From contig SLNR01000141.1 of NCBI GenBank assembly GCA_007132905.1, positions 1 through 49,791 of the forward strand: a stretch of 49,791 nucleotides of DNA. Reading direction: 5' to 3'. Below, piece after piece: positions 34,278 through 43,592 of this stretch (its first letter is position 1; each line of letters begins with the position of its first letter). A model generated the notes under the pieces. The model searched no databases and had not been told where the DNA came from. It saw only the letters and a program-made list of their open reading frames with translations. The position numbers and the translations under genes were made by a program. The DNA comes from Candidatus Sumerlaeota bacterium (lineage in GTDB: Bacteria > Bacillota > SLNR01).

Positions 34278-34895
34278 ATGGAAGAGTTGAGAGTCCTTCT
34301 TGGCGGCGGACGCGCAGAAATCGAAATCAAAAAGTCAAAATTTCTCTGTGAGGTTTGCCCGGTCAGCAGTGAAGAGAAAGCCAAAAAGATCATTGCCAAG
34401 GTACAGGGCGAACACAAAAAAGCCGATCATCACGTGTATGCCTATCTGATCGGGCTCGATCCTATCGTGCAGCGTTTTAGCGATGACGGTGAACCAAAAG
34501 GAACAGCGGGCAGGCCGATTCTCGAAGTGATACGAAAAGAAGGGCTGTGTAATACGCTGGTGGTGGTGGCGCGCTATTTCGGTGGGATCAGGCTGGGCGC
34601 CGGCGGTCTAACAAGAGCTTACAGTGAAGCAGCCAGAAAAGGCATTGAGTCGGCCGGCACCAGAGTAAGGAAAACAGTGGTCGAACTTGAGCTCGTTTTA
34701 CCCTACGACATGATGGACCAAGTTCTTCATATCGTGGAGCAAAAGAAAGGGCTTATAAAGAAAGAGCGGTTTGCCGAGGTGGTATGCTTGGCAGTCGAGA
34801 TAGAAAAAATCCAAGAAAAGACGTTTTTGCATAAACTAAAAGAAGTGTCCGGGGCAAGAATTCAATCCGTCCGTCTAGGCGAACATCTTCGTTAA
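34278..34895 (+). CDS. yigZ: YigZ/IMPACT family protein
   Basis: This 205-residue protein has the IMPACT/UPF0029 N-terminal domain, with KSKFLCEVCPV, ADHHVYAYLIG, RFSDDGEPKGTAGRPIL near 72, and VVARYFGGIRLGAGGLTRAY near 98, and a C-terminal DUF1949 ferredoxin-like domain. The molecular role in bacteria is unsettled; eukaryotic IMPACT acts on translation stress. The frame is open from 34140, but AGGAG before ATG 34278 and the family start set the N-terminus. The 164-nt gap before it has a 6-bp AGGGTC/GACCCT hairpin that may end the mreB message. Confidence 0.9.
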   Translation: MEELRVLLGGGRAEIEIKKSKFLCEVCPVSSEEKAKKIIAKVQGEHKKADHHVYAYLIGLDPIVQRFSDDGEPKGTAGRPILEVIRKEGLCNTLVVVARYFGGIRLGAGGLTRAYSEAARKGIESAGTRVRKTVVELELVLPYDMMDQVLHIVEQKKGLIKKERFAEVVCLAVEIEKIQEKTFLHKLKEVSGARIQSVRLGEHLR

Positions 34896-35015
34896 ATACT
34901 ATAAAACGGCAAGACAGAAATGTTGAGGTTGAAAAGGAAATCAAGCAAAAATGGAGAAGCAAAAAAAAGTTGCATTGAAACTGACACTTTATTTTCCCGG
35001 CGGGAGGTGGAAATT

Positions 35016-35249
35016 TTGCGTGTGAAGGTGAAAGCTTTTGGAAGTCTTTATCAATGGCTGCCTGATGATCAAAGCAAGGCATACATTGAACTGCCGGATG
35101 ATGCAAAAGTAGAAGATCTTATATCTTCTCTGCGCATCCCGAAAAAGGAAGTCTGGTTTGCCGCCGTAAACGGAGAGCGGGCGCAAGATGATCAGGCTCT
35201 TTCAGAAGGGGATGAAGTCAGTTTATACAGTCCGGTGGGCGGTGGATAG
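35016..35249 (+). CDS. MoaD/ThiS-like sulfur-carrier protein
   Basis: This 77-residue beta-grasp protein ends in SPVGGG, the C-terminal Gly-Gly tail that is adenylated and thiocarboxylated in sulfur carriers. VKVKAFGSLYQWLP at the start and LSEGDEVSLYSPVGGG at the end are typical of MoaD rather than ThiS. The start is a TTG at 35016 behind GGGAGGTGG; a GTG two codons later is possible. No moaE, moeB or thiF-like gene is in the window, so its partner must be elsewhere. It could serve molybdenum/tungsten cofactor synthesis. Confidence 0.8.
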   Translation: MRVKVKAFGSLYQWLPDDQSKAYIELPDDAKVEDLISSLRIPKKEVWFAAVNGERAQDDQALSEGDEVSLYSPVGGG

Positions 35250-35302
35250 AGAAAATGAGTTTTTTGTGCTTGAGAATCGCTATAATAAGGAGTGGAATGT
35301 GA

Positions 35303-36019
35303 ATGGCGGAGATTGTGCGTGGCTTTAAGACGTTAAAGAAAGGACAGATTCAATTTGGTATTGCACTAGCGGTATGCATCACCGCGGTCATTTATTTGGT
35401 GATTACACTTAGGGGTTGGCCGAGATTATTGGCCATCATTCCTTTTGCGGGGAGTTTGTTTTCCCTTCGGCTTTTTGCAGGGTATTCATCAGGTCTGAAC
35501 CTGGAAGGCAGAATCACCAGTATTATCCGTGAGCTTCCGGATGATTTTAAAGCGGTTCAAGACATAACGATTGAGCGGGATGATTTCGGCCGGCCTGTAA
35601 AAATAAATCATCTGTTGTTTGCCCCGCGGGGGATATTCTTAATTGAAACCAAACATCGTCAGGGACGCATTATCAGCAAGGGCGATGAGTGGCACCAGTA
35701 TTGGGTCCGCGATCACAATATCTTTGCAAATCCTGTAAGCGAGGTTGAAGCAAAAGCAGCGTTTTTACGTGAAAAAATCAAAGAAGAGTCTCATCGATTG
35801 ATGATGTCAGAAGAAGAGGTCGACAATCTTTTTATCCAGCCTTTGATTGTGTTCAGCAATGAAGAAGTTGAATTGAAAGTAGTCGCAGAAAAGGTCCCGG
35901 TCTTTCGACTAGATGAGTTTGAGAAGTACATCCAGTCTTTCAAGAAAAAGGTTGTGCTGTCTCCGGAGAAAAGGGATGCCTTAATTCCTTTTGTTCTAGG
36001 ACTTAATTTGGATGCTTGA
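35303..36019 (+). CDS. Membrane-anchored NERD domain protein
   Basis: This 238-residue protein has two membrane helices near 19-35 and 42-58, then a NERD (nuclease-related) domain: INHLLFAPRGIFLIETKH near 98 with the Asp/Glu-Thr-Lys (ETK) catalytic-like motif, GRIISKGDEWHQYW, NPVSEVEAKAAFLRE and a late FIQPLIVFSNEE strand. NERD folds resemble Holliday-junction or restriction nucleases; their targets are mostly unknown. AAGGAG precedes the ATG. It lies 53 nt after the MoaD-like gene and before dacA. Confidence 0.85.
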   Translation: MAEIVRGFKTLKKGQIQFGIALAVCITAVIYLVITLRGWPRLLAIIPFAGSLFSLRLFAGYSSGLNLEGRITSIIRELPDDFKAVQDITIERDDFGRPVKINHLLFAPRGIFLIETKHRQGRIISKGDEWHQYWVRDHNIFANPVSEVEAKAAFLREKIKEESHRLMMSEEEVDNLFIQPLIVFSNEEVELKVVAEKVPVFRLDEFEKYIQSFKKKVVLSPEKRDALIPFVLGLNLDA

Positions 36020-36058
36020 TGGTTTGACAACAAAGAAACGATGTAGGAGGAATTAAGA

Positions 36059-37282
36059 GTGAACATGCCCTGGGTGGATACTTTTTTAAGTAAGAAGATA
36101 TGGATCAGCGTATTTCTTTTGTTTTTTCTGATTTCCATGGTGCTTGCCCCTCTTGCGGCGGGAGCCGAGGATCTTGAAGATGAGCTTGTCCTGCCGGCTT
36201 CTTTTGATGAAGCCCTGGAAAGTCCGGCTGCTTTGCTCATGGATGTCCGTTCAGGCGATGTTTTGTTTGCCAAAAATGAAAACAAGCCGCTTGAACCGGC
36301 GAGTCTTACCAAGATCATGACGGCTTATTTGGCTTTTCAGGAGGTAAAAAGCGGCACTATCTCTATGGAAGACAGAGTTCTCATTAGCGAGAAAGCCTGG
36401 CGCACGGGTGGATCCAAGATGTTTGTTTTAGTGGGTGACAATGTACTGTTTGAGGACCTGATAAAAGGCATGACAGTGGCTTCCGGCAATGATGCCTGCG
36501 TGGCGATCGCCGAACGGCTCGGGGGAAGCGAAGAAGGGTTTGTACAGATGATGAATCAGACGGCAGCACAGATGGGTCTTACCAATACCCTTTTTCAAAA
36601 TCCCCATGGTCTGCCGGCCGAGGAACATTTTGCCAGTGCCATGGATGTGGCGGTTCTTTCAAGAAGACATATTCTTGACAACCCGGAAGCTTTAAAGTAT
36701 CATTCTCAGCGGGAATTCACCTATGCCATTGAAACCCCTCAATATAATCGTAATTCCCTATTATGGGAGTATGACGGGGCAGACGGACTAAAAACAGGAA
36801 GCACGACCGCTGCCGGTTTTTGTCTGGTGGCTACGGCGCAAAGAGACGGTGACCGGTTTTTGGCGGTCGTGATGGGGGCGCCCAATTCCGGAGTAAGGAC
36901 CCAGGAGATCACGAAGATGCTCGATTATGGCTTTGCCAATTATACGACGGCCCCGATTGCCGACAAAGAAGAATCTTTAGGAGAGCTGCGGATATGGAAA
37001 GGGGATAAAAATGTTGTCCAAGTGGGACCAAAGGATGTCCTGGCCCTGACGGTTCCTGCAGGATATGAAGAAAAAGTGGATTTTGAGTTAGTCCTAGACG
37101 GTGCCATAGAGGCTCCTTTGGCAGAAGGAGAAGTTGTGGGGGAAGTTGTTTTGACGGTTTACGACACAGAAATGCGCAGAGACCCTGTCGTTGCTCTGGA
37201 ATCGGTGGAACAAGGCGGTGGCTTCAAACGTTTTTTTGACGGGGTACGATTCTTTTTTGCCCGGTTGTTCAGACGGGTTTGA
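36059..37282 (+). CDS. dacA: D-alanyl-D-alanine carboxypeptidase (PBP5 type)
   Basis: This low-molecular-weight penicillin-binding protein trims the last D-Ala from peptidoglycan side chains. The 407 residues have a signal peptide (about 1-36, ending AAG-AED), the active-site SLTK near 82, SGN near 141 and KTGS near 244, a PBP5 C-terminal domain, and a final amphipathic basic helix (RFFDGVRFFFARLFRRV) for membrane docking. The start is GTG at 36059, 8 nt after AGGAGG; the ATG at 36065 is 14 nt away. A terminator follows. The DacF/DacB family position is not decided. Confidence 0.93.
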   Translation: MNMPWVDTFLSKKIWISVFLLFFLISMVLAPLAAGAEDLEDELVLPASFDEALESPAALLMDVRSGDVLFAKNENKPLEPASLTKIMTAYLAFQEVKSGTISMEDRVLISEKAWRTGGSKMFVLVGDNVLFEDLIKGMTVASGNDACVAIAERLGGSEEGFVQMMNQTAAQMGLTNTLFQNPHGLPAEEHFASAMDVAVLSRRHILDNPEALKYHSQREFTYAIETPQYNRNSLLWEYDGADGLKTGSTTAAGFCLVATAQRDGDRFLAVVMGAPNSGVRTQEITKMLDYGFANYTTAPIADKEESLGELRIWKGDKNVVQVGPKDVLALTVPAGYEEKVDFELVLDGAIEAPLAEGEVVGEVVLTVYDTEMRRDPVVALESVEQGGGFKRFFDGVRFFFARLFRRV

Positions 37283-37327
37283 TTTAATAAAAGAGATAGG
37301 CAATTTTTTTTACAGGAGCTTAAGTGG

Positions 37328-37354
37328 CGGCCGGGAAAAGCCCGGTCGTTTTTT
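37328..37354 (+). terminator. Intrinsic terminator after dacA
   Basis: CGGCCGGG pairs with CCCGGTCG (8 bp, one G-U) around an AAAAG loop and is followed by six T. It insulates groESL from dacA. Confidence 0.85.
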
Positions 37355-37404
37355 GTCGGTAAAAAGAAAAGACTTAAATACGAGAAGATTTTTCGTCTGT
37401 TCTC

Positions 37405-37434
37405 TTGACACGGGAACGGGGAATGATATATTAT
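37405..37434 (+). promoter_or_regulatory. Promoter of groESL
   Basis: A consensus TTGACA at 37405-37410 is followed by TATATT at 37427-37432 (16 nt, with TGA for an extended -10) or TATTAT at 37429-37434 (18 nt). The CIRCE operator starts 8-10 nt later, over the transcription start. Confidence 0.8.
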
Positions 37435-37441
37435 GAAACTG

Positions 37442-37468
37442 TTAGCACTCACTAGCATTGAGTGCTAA
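37442..37468 (+). promoter_or_regulatory. CIRCE operator (HrcA site)
   Basis: TTAGCACTC-N9-GAGTGCTAA is a perfect CIRCE inverted repeat, the site bound by the heat-shock repressor HrcA. Its place between the -10 and groES predicts HrcA control of groESL. hrcA itself is not in the window. Confidence 0.97.
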
Positions 37469-37495
37469 AAAACACCCAGACAAGGAGGAGTGCTT

Positions 37496-37780
37496 GTGAT
37501 TAAGCCATTAGCAGATCGAATTGTTGTCAAGGTAGTGACCGCCGAAGAGATGACCAAGGGGGGCATTGTTCTTCCTGATACGGCCAAAGAGAAGCCGCAG
37601 GAGGCCGAAGTCGTCGCTGTGGGCCCCGGGAAGATGCTTGATAAGGGAACACGCTTAGAACCAACCTTAAAAGAAGGGGACCGGGTTATCTTTGCCAAAT
37701 ACAGCGGGACAGAAATCAAATTGGAAGGCGAAGAGTATTTAATTATGCGTGAAAGCGATATCCTGGCTGTGAAAGAATAA
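37496..37780 (+). CDS. groES: Co-chaperonin GroES
   Basis: GroES caps the GroEL ring. The 94 residues match the family, with [13 protein letters not shown], the mobile loop [21 protein letters not shown], and [23 protein letters not shown] codons at 37490 and 37496 are both in frame; AGGAGG at 37483-37488 lies 7 nt from the second, which also gives the usual N-terminus. It is under the CIRCE operator and followed 37 nt later by groEL. Confidence 0.97.
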   Translation: MIKPLADRIVVKVVTAEEMTKGGIVLPDTAKEKPQEAEVVAVGPGKMLDKGTRLEPTLKEGDRVIFAKYSGTEIKLEGEEYLIMRESDILAVKE

Positions 37781-37817
37781 AAGCAAGACAAGCGATAAGA
37801 ATGAAGGGGGTATATAG

Positions 37818-39434
<1,617 letters not shown>

Positions 39435-39440
39435 ACACGG

Positions 39441-39475
39441 AAAAAGAGGAAAGCATTTGCTTTCCTCTTTTTTTT
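39441..39475 (+). terminator. Intrinsic terminator after groEL
   Basis: AAAAGAGGAAAGC pairs perfectly with GCTTTCCTCTTTT (13 bp) around an ATTT loop, followed by further T's. Confidence 0.92.
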
Positions 39476-39546
39476 ATGGGAAGATTCAGAGGGAAAAGCC
39501 TGTTTTCGGCGAAGAATAAACATGATTCAAAAAAGGAGGTGCTGTT

Positions 39547-40329
39547 TTGGATAGACAAAGCCCGCGCAAGATGCGGGAGGTAATCCGCCGCGGCGAATAT
39601 AAAGGGCCAACCCCCGGAATCGCCGGCGGGTATGCCCAGGCGAACCTGGTGATTCTTCCCAGGTCTTTAGCGTATGACTTCCTCCTTTTTTGCCAAAGAA
39701 ACCCCAAGCCGTGTCCCATTTTGGAAGTAACCGACACAGGGTCCTTTGAGGCTGCAAGAACAGCTCCTCATTCTGATTTGAGGACGGATGTCCCAAAATA
39801 TAGAGTCTATCAAAAAGGCGAACTAACTGAGGAAGTTTTCGACATTAAAAACTATTGGACAGATGAACTAGTTTCTTTTTTACTAGGCTGTAGTTTTACA
39901 TTTGAACAGGCTTTGATCGAAGCGGGAATTTCCATGCGCCATATTGACGAAGGGCGCAATGTCCCTATGTATAAAACGAACATTCAGTGTGAGTCGGCCG
40001 GCGTGTTTTCCGGGCCAATGGTGGTTTCCATGCGGCCCATCAAAAAAGAACAAGTGGTCCGCGCCATTCAGATCACCTCCCGCTATCCTTCGGTGCACGG
40101 AGCGCCGATCCATATCGATGATCCTAAAGGTCTAGGTATTGAAAAGATAGACTGTCCGGATTTCGGGGAGTCTGTTACGGTAAAAGAAGGGGAAGTCCCT
40201 GTATTTTGGGCCTGCGGAGTGACTCCCCAGTTAGCAGCCGCTGCATCCAGATCACCTTTTATGATCACGCATTCACCGGGGCACATGTTCATAACCGATG
40301 TAAAGGACAATACTTTATCGATACTCTAA
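39547..40329 (+). CDS. DUF1445 (YcsI-like) protein, D-glutamate cyclase N-terminal half homologue
   Basis: This 260-residue protein belongs to the DUF1445/YcsI family, often labelled putative hydro-lyase. Family marks are GYAQANLVILPRSLAYDFLLFC, FLLGCSFTFEQALIEAG near 110, MYKTNIQCESAGVFSGPMVVSMRP near 140, and FWACGVTPQLAAAAS with THSPGHMFITD at the end. In mammals the same domain forms the first part of mitochondrial D-glutamate cyclase (DGLUCY), which makes 5-oxo-D-proline from D-glutamate. The start is TTG behind AAAGGAGGTG. The next gene carries the DGLUCY second-half domain, so the pair looks like a split form. Confidence 0.85.
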   Translation: MDRQSPRKMREVIRRGEYKGPTPGIAGGYAQANLVILPRSLAYDFLLFCQRNPKPCPILEVTDTGSFEAARTAPHSDLRTDVPKYRVYQKGELTEEVFDIKNYWTDELVSFLLGCSFTFEQALIEAGISMRHIDEGRNVPMYKTNIQCESAGVFSGPMVVSMRPIKKEQVVRAIQITSRYPSVHGAPIHIDDPKGLGIEKIDCPDFGESVTVKEGEVPVFWACGVTPQLAAAASRSPFMITHSPGHMFITDVKDNTLSIL

Positions 40330-40343
40330 AAAAGGAGGCCTTT

Positions 40344-41228
40344 ATGAACCGATCGATTAATGAGGCGGTACTTGCCTTGGATGAACTGATACTAAAGGAT
40401 CCTGCTTCCCGCGGGGTTTGTGAGTTTACCTTGCCCGGGAGTCTTTTAAAAGCAGCCAGGTCGCTTCAAGACAGCAGGACGGTGATGATTTTGACAGGAT
40501 TTTACATAAGCGAGGCGGGCAGAGGAGAGACGGATGGACCGCCGGGGGCCGTTTCACTGCAGCGGGCGCTGAACAAAATAGGCAAAAAAACAGTGATTGT
40601 AACAGATGATCCGAATGAAAGCCTGGTTTTGGCCGCGGCAAAGGCATTGGGGTTTCAATCTGACCTAGTGTCGGTACCGGTGTCTGCGGATAAAAACATG
40701 CTCAAGGAGATTTTAGAAGAATATTCTCCCTCTCATGTGGTTTCCATCGAACGACCGGGTAAGTCTGAAGACGGTTGTTATTACAGCATGAGGGGCTTTA
40801 ACATTTCATCTTACACGGCCGCGCTCGACCAGCTGATCGTGCTGGCAGAAGAGAGAAACATCACAACCATCGGGCTGGGAGACGGCGGCAATGAAATCGG
40901 CATGGGGCTTATAAATGACAAGATTACTACTCATGTAAAGAACGGGCGCCGGATTGCTTGTGTGGTGGGGGTGGACTATTTAATTACATCGGGAATCACC
41001 AATTGGGGCGCGTATGCTTTGGTTATTCTTCTTTCGCTGTTTGAAAAACGAAATTTGCTTCATTCAGAAGCAGATGAAAAAGCAATGATCGAAGCCATGA
41101 CAGAGGTCGGCGGTGTGGATGGGAATTTAGGCTATCCCAACCACTCCATCGACGGCGTTTCCGCTTCAGACCATCAGCGGGTGGTCCAAGAGATGAGGAG
41201 GATTTATCAAGAGTTTTTGGCCAAATGA
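40344..41228 (+). CDS. DUF4392 protein, D-glutamate cyclase C-terminal half homologue
   Basis: This 294-residue protein matches the DUF4392 / glutamate cyclase-like C-terminal domain of mammalian DGLUCY. Visible are VMILTGFYISEAGRGETDGP near 48, VIVTDDPNE, VSIERPGKSEDGCYYSMRG near 135, the glycine-rich TIGLGDGGNEIGMG near 174, and late SGITNWGAYAL. The frame is open from 40206, but AAAGGAGG before ATG 40344 sets the start, 14 nt after the DUF1445 stop. The two genes are almost surely one unit. Catalysis by this bacterial pair is inferred from the eukaryotic fusion. Confidence 0.85.
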   Translation: MNRSINEAVLALDELILKDPASRGVCEFTLPGSLLKAARSLQDSRTVMILTGFYISEAGRGETDGPPGAVSLQRALNKIGKKTVIVTDDPNESLVLAAAKALGFQSDLVSVPVSADKNMLKEILEEYSPSHVVSIERPGKSEDGCYYSMRGFNISSYTAALDQLIVLAEERNITTIGLGDGGNEIGMGLINDKITTHVKNGRRIACVVGVDYLITSGITNWGAYALVILLSLFEKRNLLHSEADEKAMIEAMTEVGGVDGNLGYPNHSIDGVSASDHQRVVQEMRRIYQEFLAK

Positions 41229-41304
41229 TCGAAAGGTTCAAGCCAGCAGATACCGAAACAGGTGTAAAGATAGTTTTTATAAATATTGTAAAGGAGGGAA
41301 TAGG

Positions 41305-42957
41305 ATGGATAAGCAAAGGAAAGATCGCCTGGAGGAACTGACTTTGGATATGGTCGCTATTGAAAGTGTCTCAGAAACAGACGGGGAAGATAAATGTGCT
41401 GAGTATATTTACGATTATCTAGCCGGCCTGCCGTATTTTAACGAAAATCCCCAGGACTTGGAATTGATGGCCTTACCAAATGATCCGCACAAAAGGCATA
41501 ACGTGGTAGCGGTGGTAAGGGGAAAGCAGGCGTCGAAAAAAGCCGTTGTCTTATTAGGGCATATTGATACGGTGGAAGTGGATGATTACGGTGATCTAAA
41601 AGGGTTGGCCTGTGATCCTCATCGTTTGGCCGACGCTTTTAAAGAAAGGGAGCTTCCCGAAGAAGTAAAAGAAGATTTGGACTCGGGCGAATATTTATTC
41701 GGACGGGGCGTGTTTGATATGAAAAGTGGCGTTGCCGCGCAGATGATGCTTTTGGCTGATGTAAGCCGGCGGGCGGACGAACTAAACGGCAGCATTGTTT
41801 TCCTGGCGGTACCGGATGAAGAGAACGACTCGGCCGGGATGTTAGCGGCCGTTGAGCGTTTAAACCGTTTTACAGAAGAGGACGGATTTGAGTTTACCAC
41901 CGCGGTTGATTCTGACTACACGGCTCCCCGCTACCCGGGTGATGAGAACCAGTATGTGTATGTGGGAACCGTGGGAAAACTACTGCCGTCGTTTTTGGTG
42001 GTAGGAAAAGAGACCCATGTGGGTGAACCCTTCGGGGGACTTGACCCCAACCAGTTAGCTTCTGAGATTACCTCCCGCATCAATTGCTCCATGGATCTTT
42101 GTGACGGGGCCGAAGATGAATATCCCAGCCTCCCTGTTTCGCTTCGCCAAAAAGACAGCAAACAAAAATATTCCGTGCAAACAGCGGGTGCTGTTCAGCT
42201 GTACTTTAATTTTGCCACCCATCAAAGCACGCCGGATATTGTTTTGGAGAAAATGGTGGCGATTGCCGAAGACTCCTTTGACAGTGTTTTGGATAGTTTA
42301 AACAAAGAATACCGGGCTTACTGTGAGGCCAGCGGTTTTCCTTATAAAAAACTTCCCTGGCAGAAAAAGGTTGTTACGGCAGCTGCTCTTTACCAGAACC
42401 TCAAAGAAAAACAGGGCAGTGCTTTTGTGAAGCATATGGAGGATTTCAGTCAAGATTTGTTAAAGGAAAGTCAACTTGACGGCCGTGATTATGGTATGAA
42501 AGTGGTGGAGGAAATGCTTCGTCTCCGCACTGTCAAAGATCCCGTTATTGTGGTGTTCTTCCTGCCCCCCTATTATCCCCATGTTTATGTAAAGGGCGAT
42601 AGCGAAAGAGAAAAACATGTACTGAATTGTTTGGCTGACACAGTCAAAGAAGCCGAAAAAGAAACAGGAAAAAAGGTTGTATTAAAAAAATTCTACCCCT
42701 ATATTTCCGACCTCAGCTATTTTTCGACCAGCCAAAAAGAAGAAGCGATTAAGGCCCTGACCGAGAATATGCCGGGCTGGGGAAGTAAATACTCTCTCCC
42801 ATTGGCCGGTATTCGCAAGCTAGATCTGCCGGTCGTTAATATAGGGCCGATGGGAAAAGATGCCCATCAATATACTGAGAGGCTTCACAAAGAATACGCT
42901 TTTACGATGGTTCCGTTTCTTTTAGAAAAAATGGTCAATAAATTGCTCGGCGACTAG
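41305..42957 (+). CDS. M20-family peptidase, RocB-like
   Basis: This 550-residue zinc peptidase is of the M20/M25/M40 family and most like the RocB arginine-utilisation proteins. Metal-site motifs are LLGHIDTVEVDDYGD near 86, LFGRGVFDMKSGVAAQMML near 130, VPDEENDSAGM near 170, and a final GPMGKDAHQYTERLHK near 515. RocB has no proven substrate. AAAGGAGGG precedes the ATG. It lies 76 nt after the DUF4392 gene and could supply free amino acids to it or act on N-acylated products; this is inference. Confidence 0.87.
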   Translation: MDKQRKDRLEELTLDMVAIESVSETDGEDKCAEYIYDYLAGLPYFNENPQDLELMALPNDPHKRHNVVAVVRGKQASKKAVVLLGHIDTVEVDDYGDLKGLACDPHRLADAFKERELPEEVKEDLDSGEYLFGRGVFDMKSGVAAQMMLLADVSRRADELNGSIVFLAVPDEENDSAGMLAAVERLNRFTEEDGFEFTTAVDSDYTAPRYPGDENQYVYVGTVGKLLPSFLVVGKETHVGEPFGGLDPNQLASEITSRINCSMDLCDGAEDEYPSLPVSLRQKDSKQKYSVQTAGAVQLYFNFATHQSTPDIVLEKMVAIAEDSFDSVLDSLNKEYRAYCEASGFPYKKLPWQKKVVTAAALYQNLKEKQGSAFVKHMEDFSQDLLKESQLDGRDYGMKVVEEMLRLRTVKDPVIVVFFLPPYYPHVYVKGDSEREKHVLNCLADTVKEAEKETGKKVVLKKFYPYISDLSYFSTSQKEEAIKALTENMPGWGSKYSLPLAGIRKLDLPVVNIGPMGKDAHQYTERLHKEYAFTMVPFLLEKMVNKLLGD

Positions 42958-42977
42958 TTAGAAAGGAAAGTGTTCTT

Positions 42978-43562
42978 ATGACTACCGTGCTCATTTTGGC
43001 CGTCAGCTATTTTTTAGGCGCGATCCCTTTCGGTTATTTGGTGGGGAAAGCGAAGAACATCGATATCAGAGAAATAGGGAGCGGCAATATTGGCGCCACC
43101 AATGCTTTTCGGATCCTGGGCCCTTTCCCCGGGACGCTGGTTTTAATCCTCGACGCTTCCAAAGCGGCTTTGGCCGCCTACTTGGGCCAGCGCTTCGGGG
43201 GGACCGAGTTTTTGGCGATTTTGGCGGGTGCAACCGCCGTTTTGGGCCACAGCTACTCGGTGTTTATGAATTTTAAAGGAGGCAGGGGCGTGGCCTGCGC
43301 GACCGGGGTACTGCTGTTTTTGATGCCAAGAATCGTCTTGATCGAAGTGATCATCTGGGTGCTGGTAGTGGCACTGACTCGCTATGTGTCCCTGGCGTCG
43401 ATTACCGTGGCTGTGCTTTTGCCTGTTCTCATCTGGATTGAAGGTTTGGGGCCTATGTATCTTATTTTCGGACTGGCCCTATGTGTTTTTGTCATTTATA
43501 AACACAAACCGAACATCGAACGGCTGCTTTCGGGAACGGAGCACCGTTTTGGTAAAAAATAA
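42978..43562 (+). CDS. plsY: Glycerol-3-phosphate acyltransferase PlsY
   Basis: PlsY transfers acyl groups from acyl-phosphate to glycerol 3-phosphate, the first step of phospholipid synthesis in Firmicutes. The 194 residues are a multi-spanning membrane protein with the three conserved loops: REIGSGNIGATNAFRILG near 36, GHSYSVFMNFKGGRGVA near 92, and YKHKPNIERLLSGTEHR at the end. A GAAAGGAAAG site precedes the ATG. The second acyltransferase, plsC, is 3.4 kb downstream. Confidence 0.95.
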   Translation: MTTVLILAVSYFLGAIPFGYLVGKAKNIDIREIGSGNIGATNAFRILGPFPGTLVLILDASKAALAAYLGQRFGGTEFLAILAGATAVLGHSYSVFMNFKGGRGVACATGVLLFLMPRIVLIEVIIWVLVVALTRYVSLASITVAVLLPVLIWIEGLGPMYLIFGLALCVFVIYKHKPNIERLLSGTEHRFGKK

Positions 43563-43592
43563 CGCAAGCAGGCTGAAAAGAGGGTATTTCGT

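Noticed and set aside
35281-35286. TATAAT upstream of the NERD gene
   Set aside because: No partner -35 at a suitable distance, and a start of transcription from it would fall after the ribosome site.
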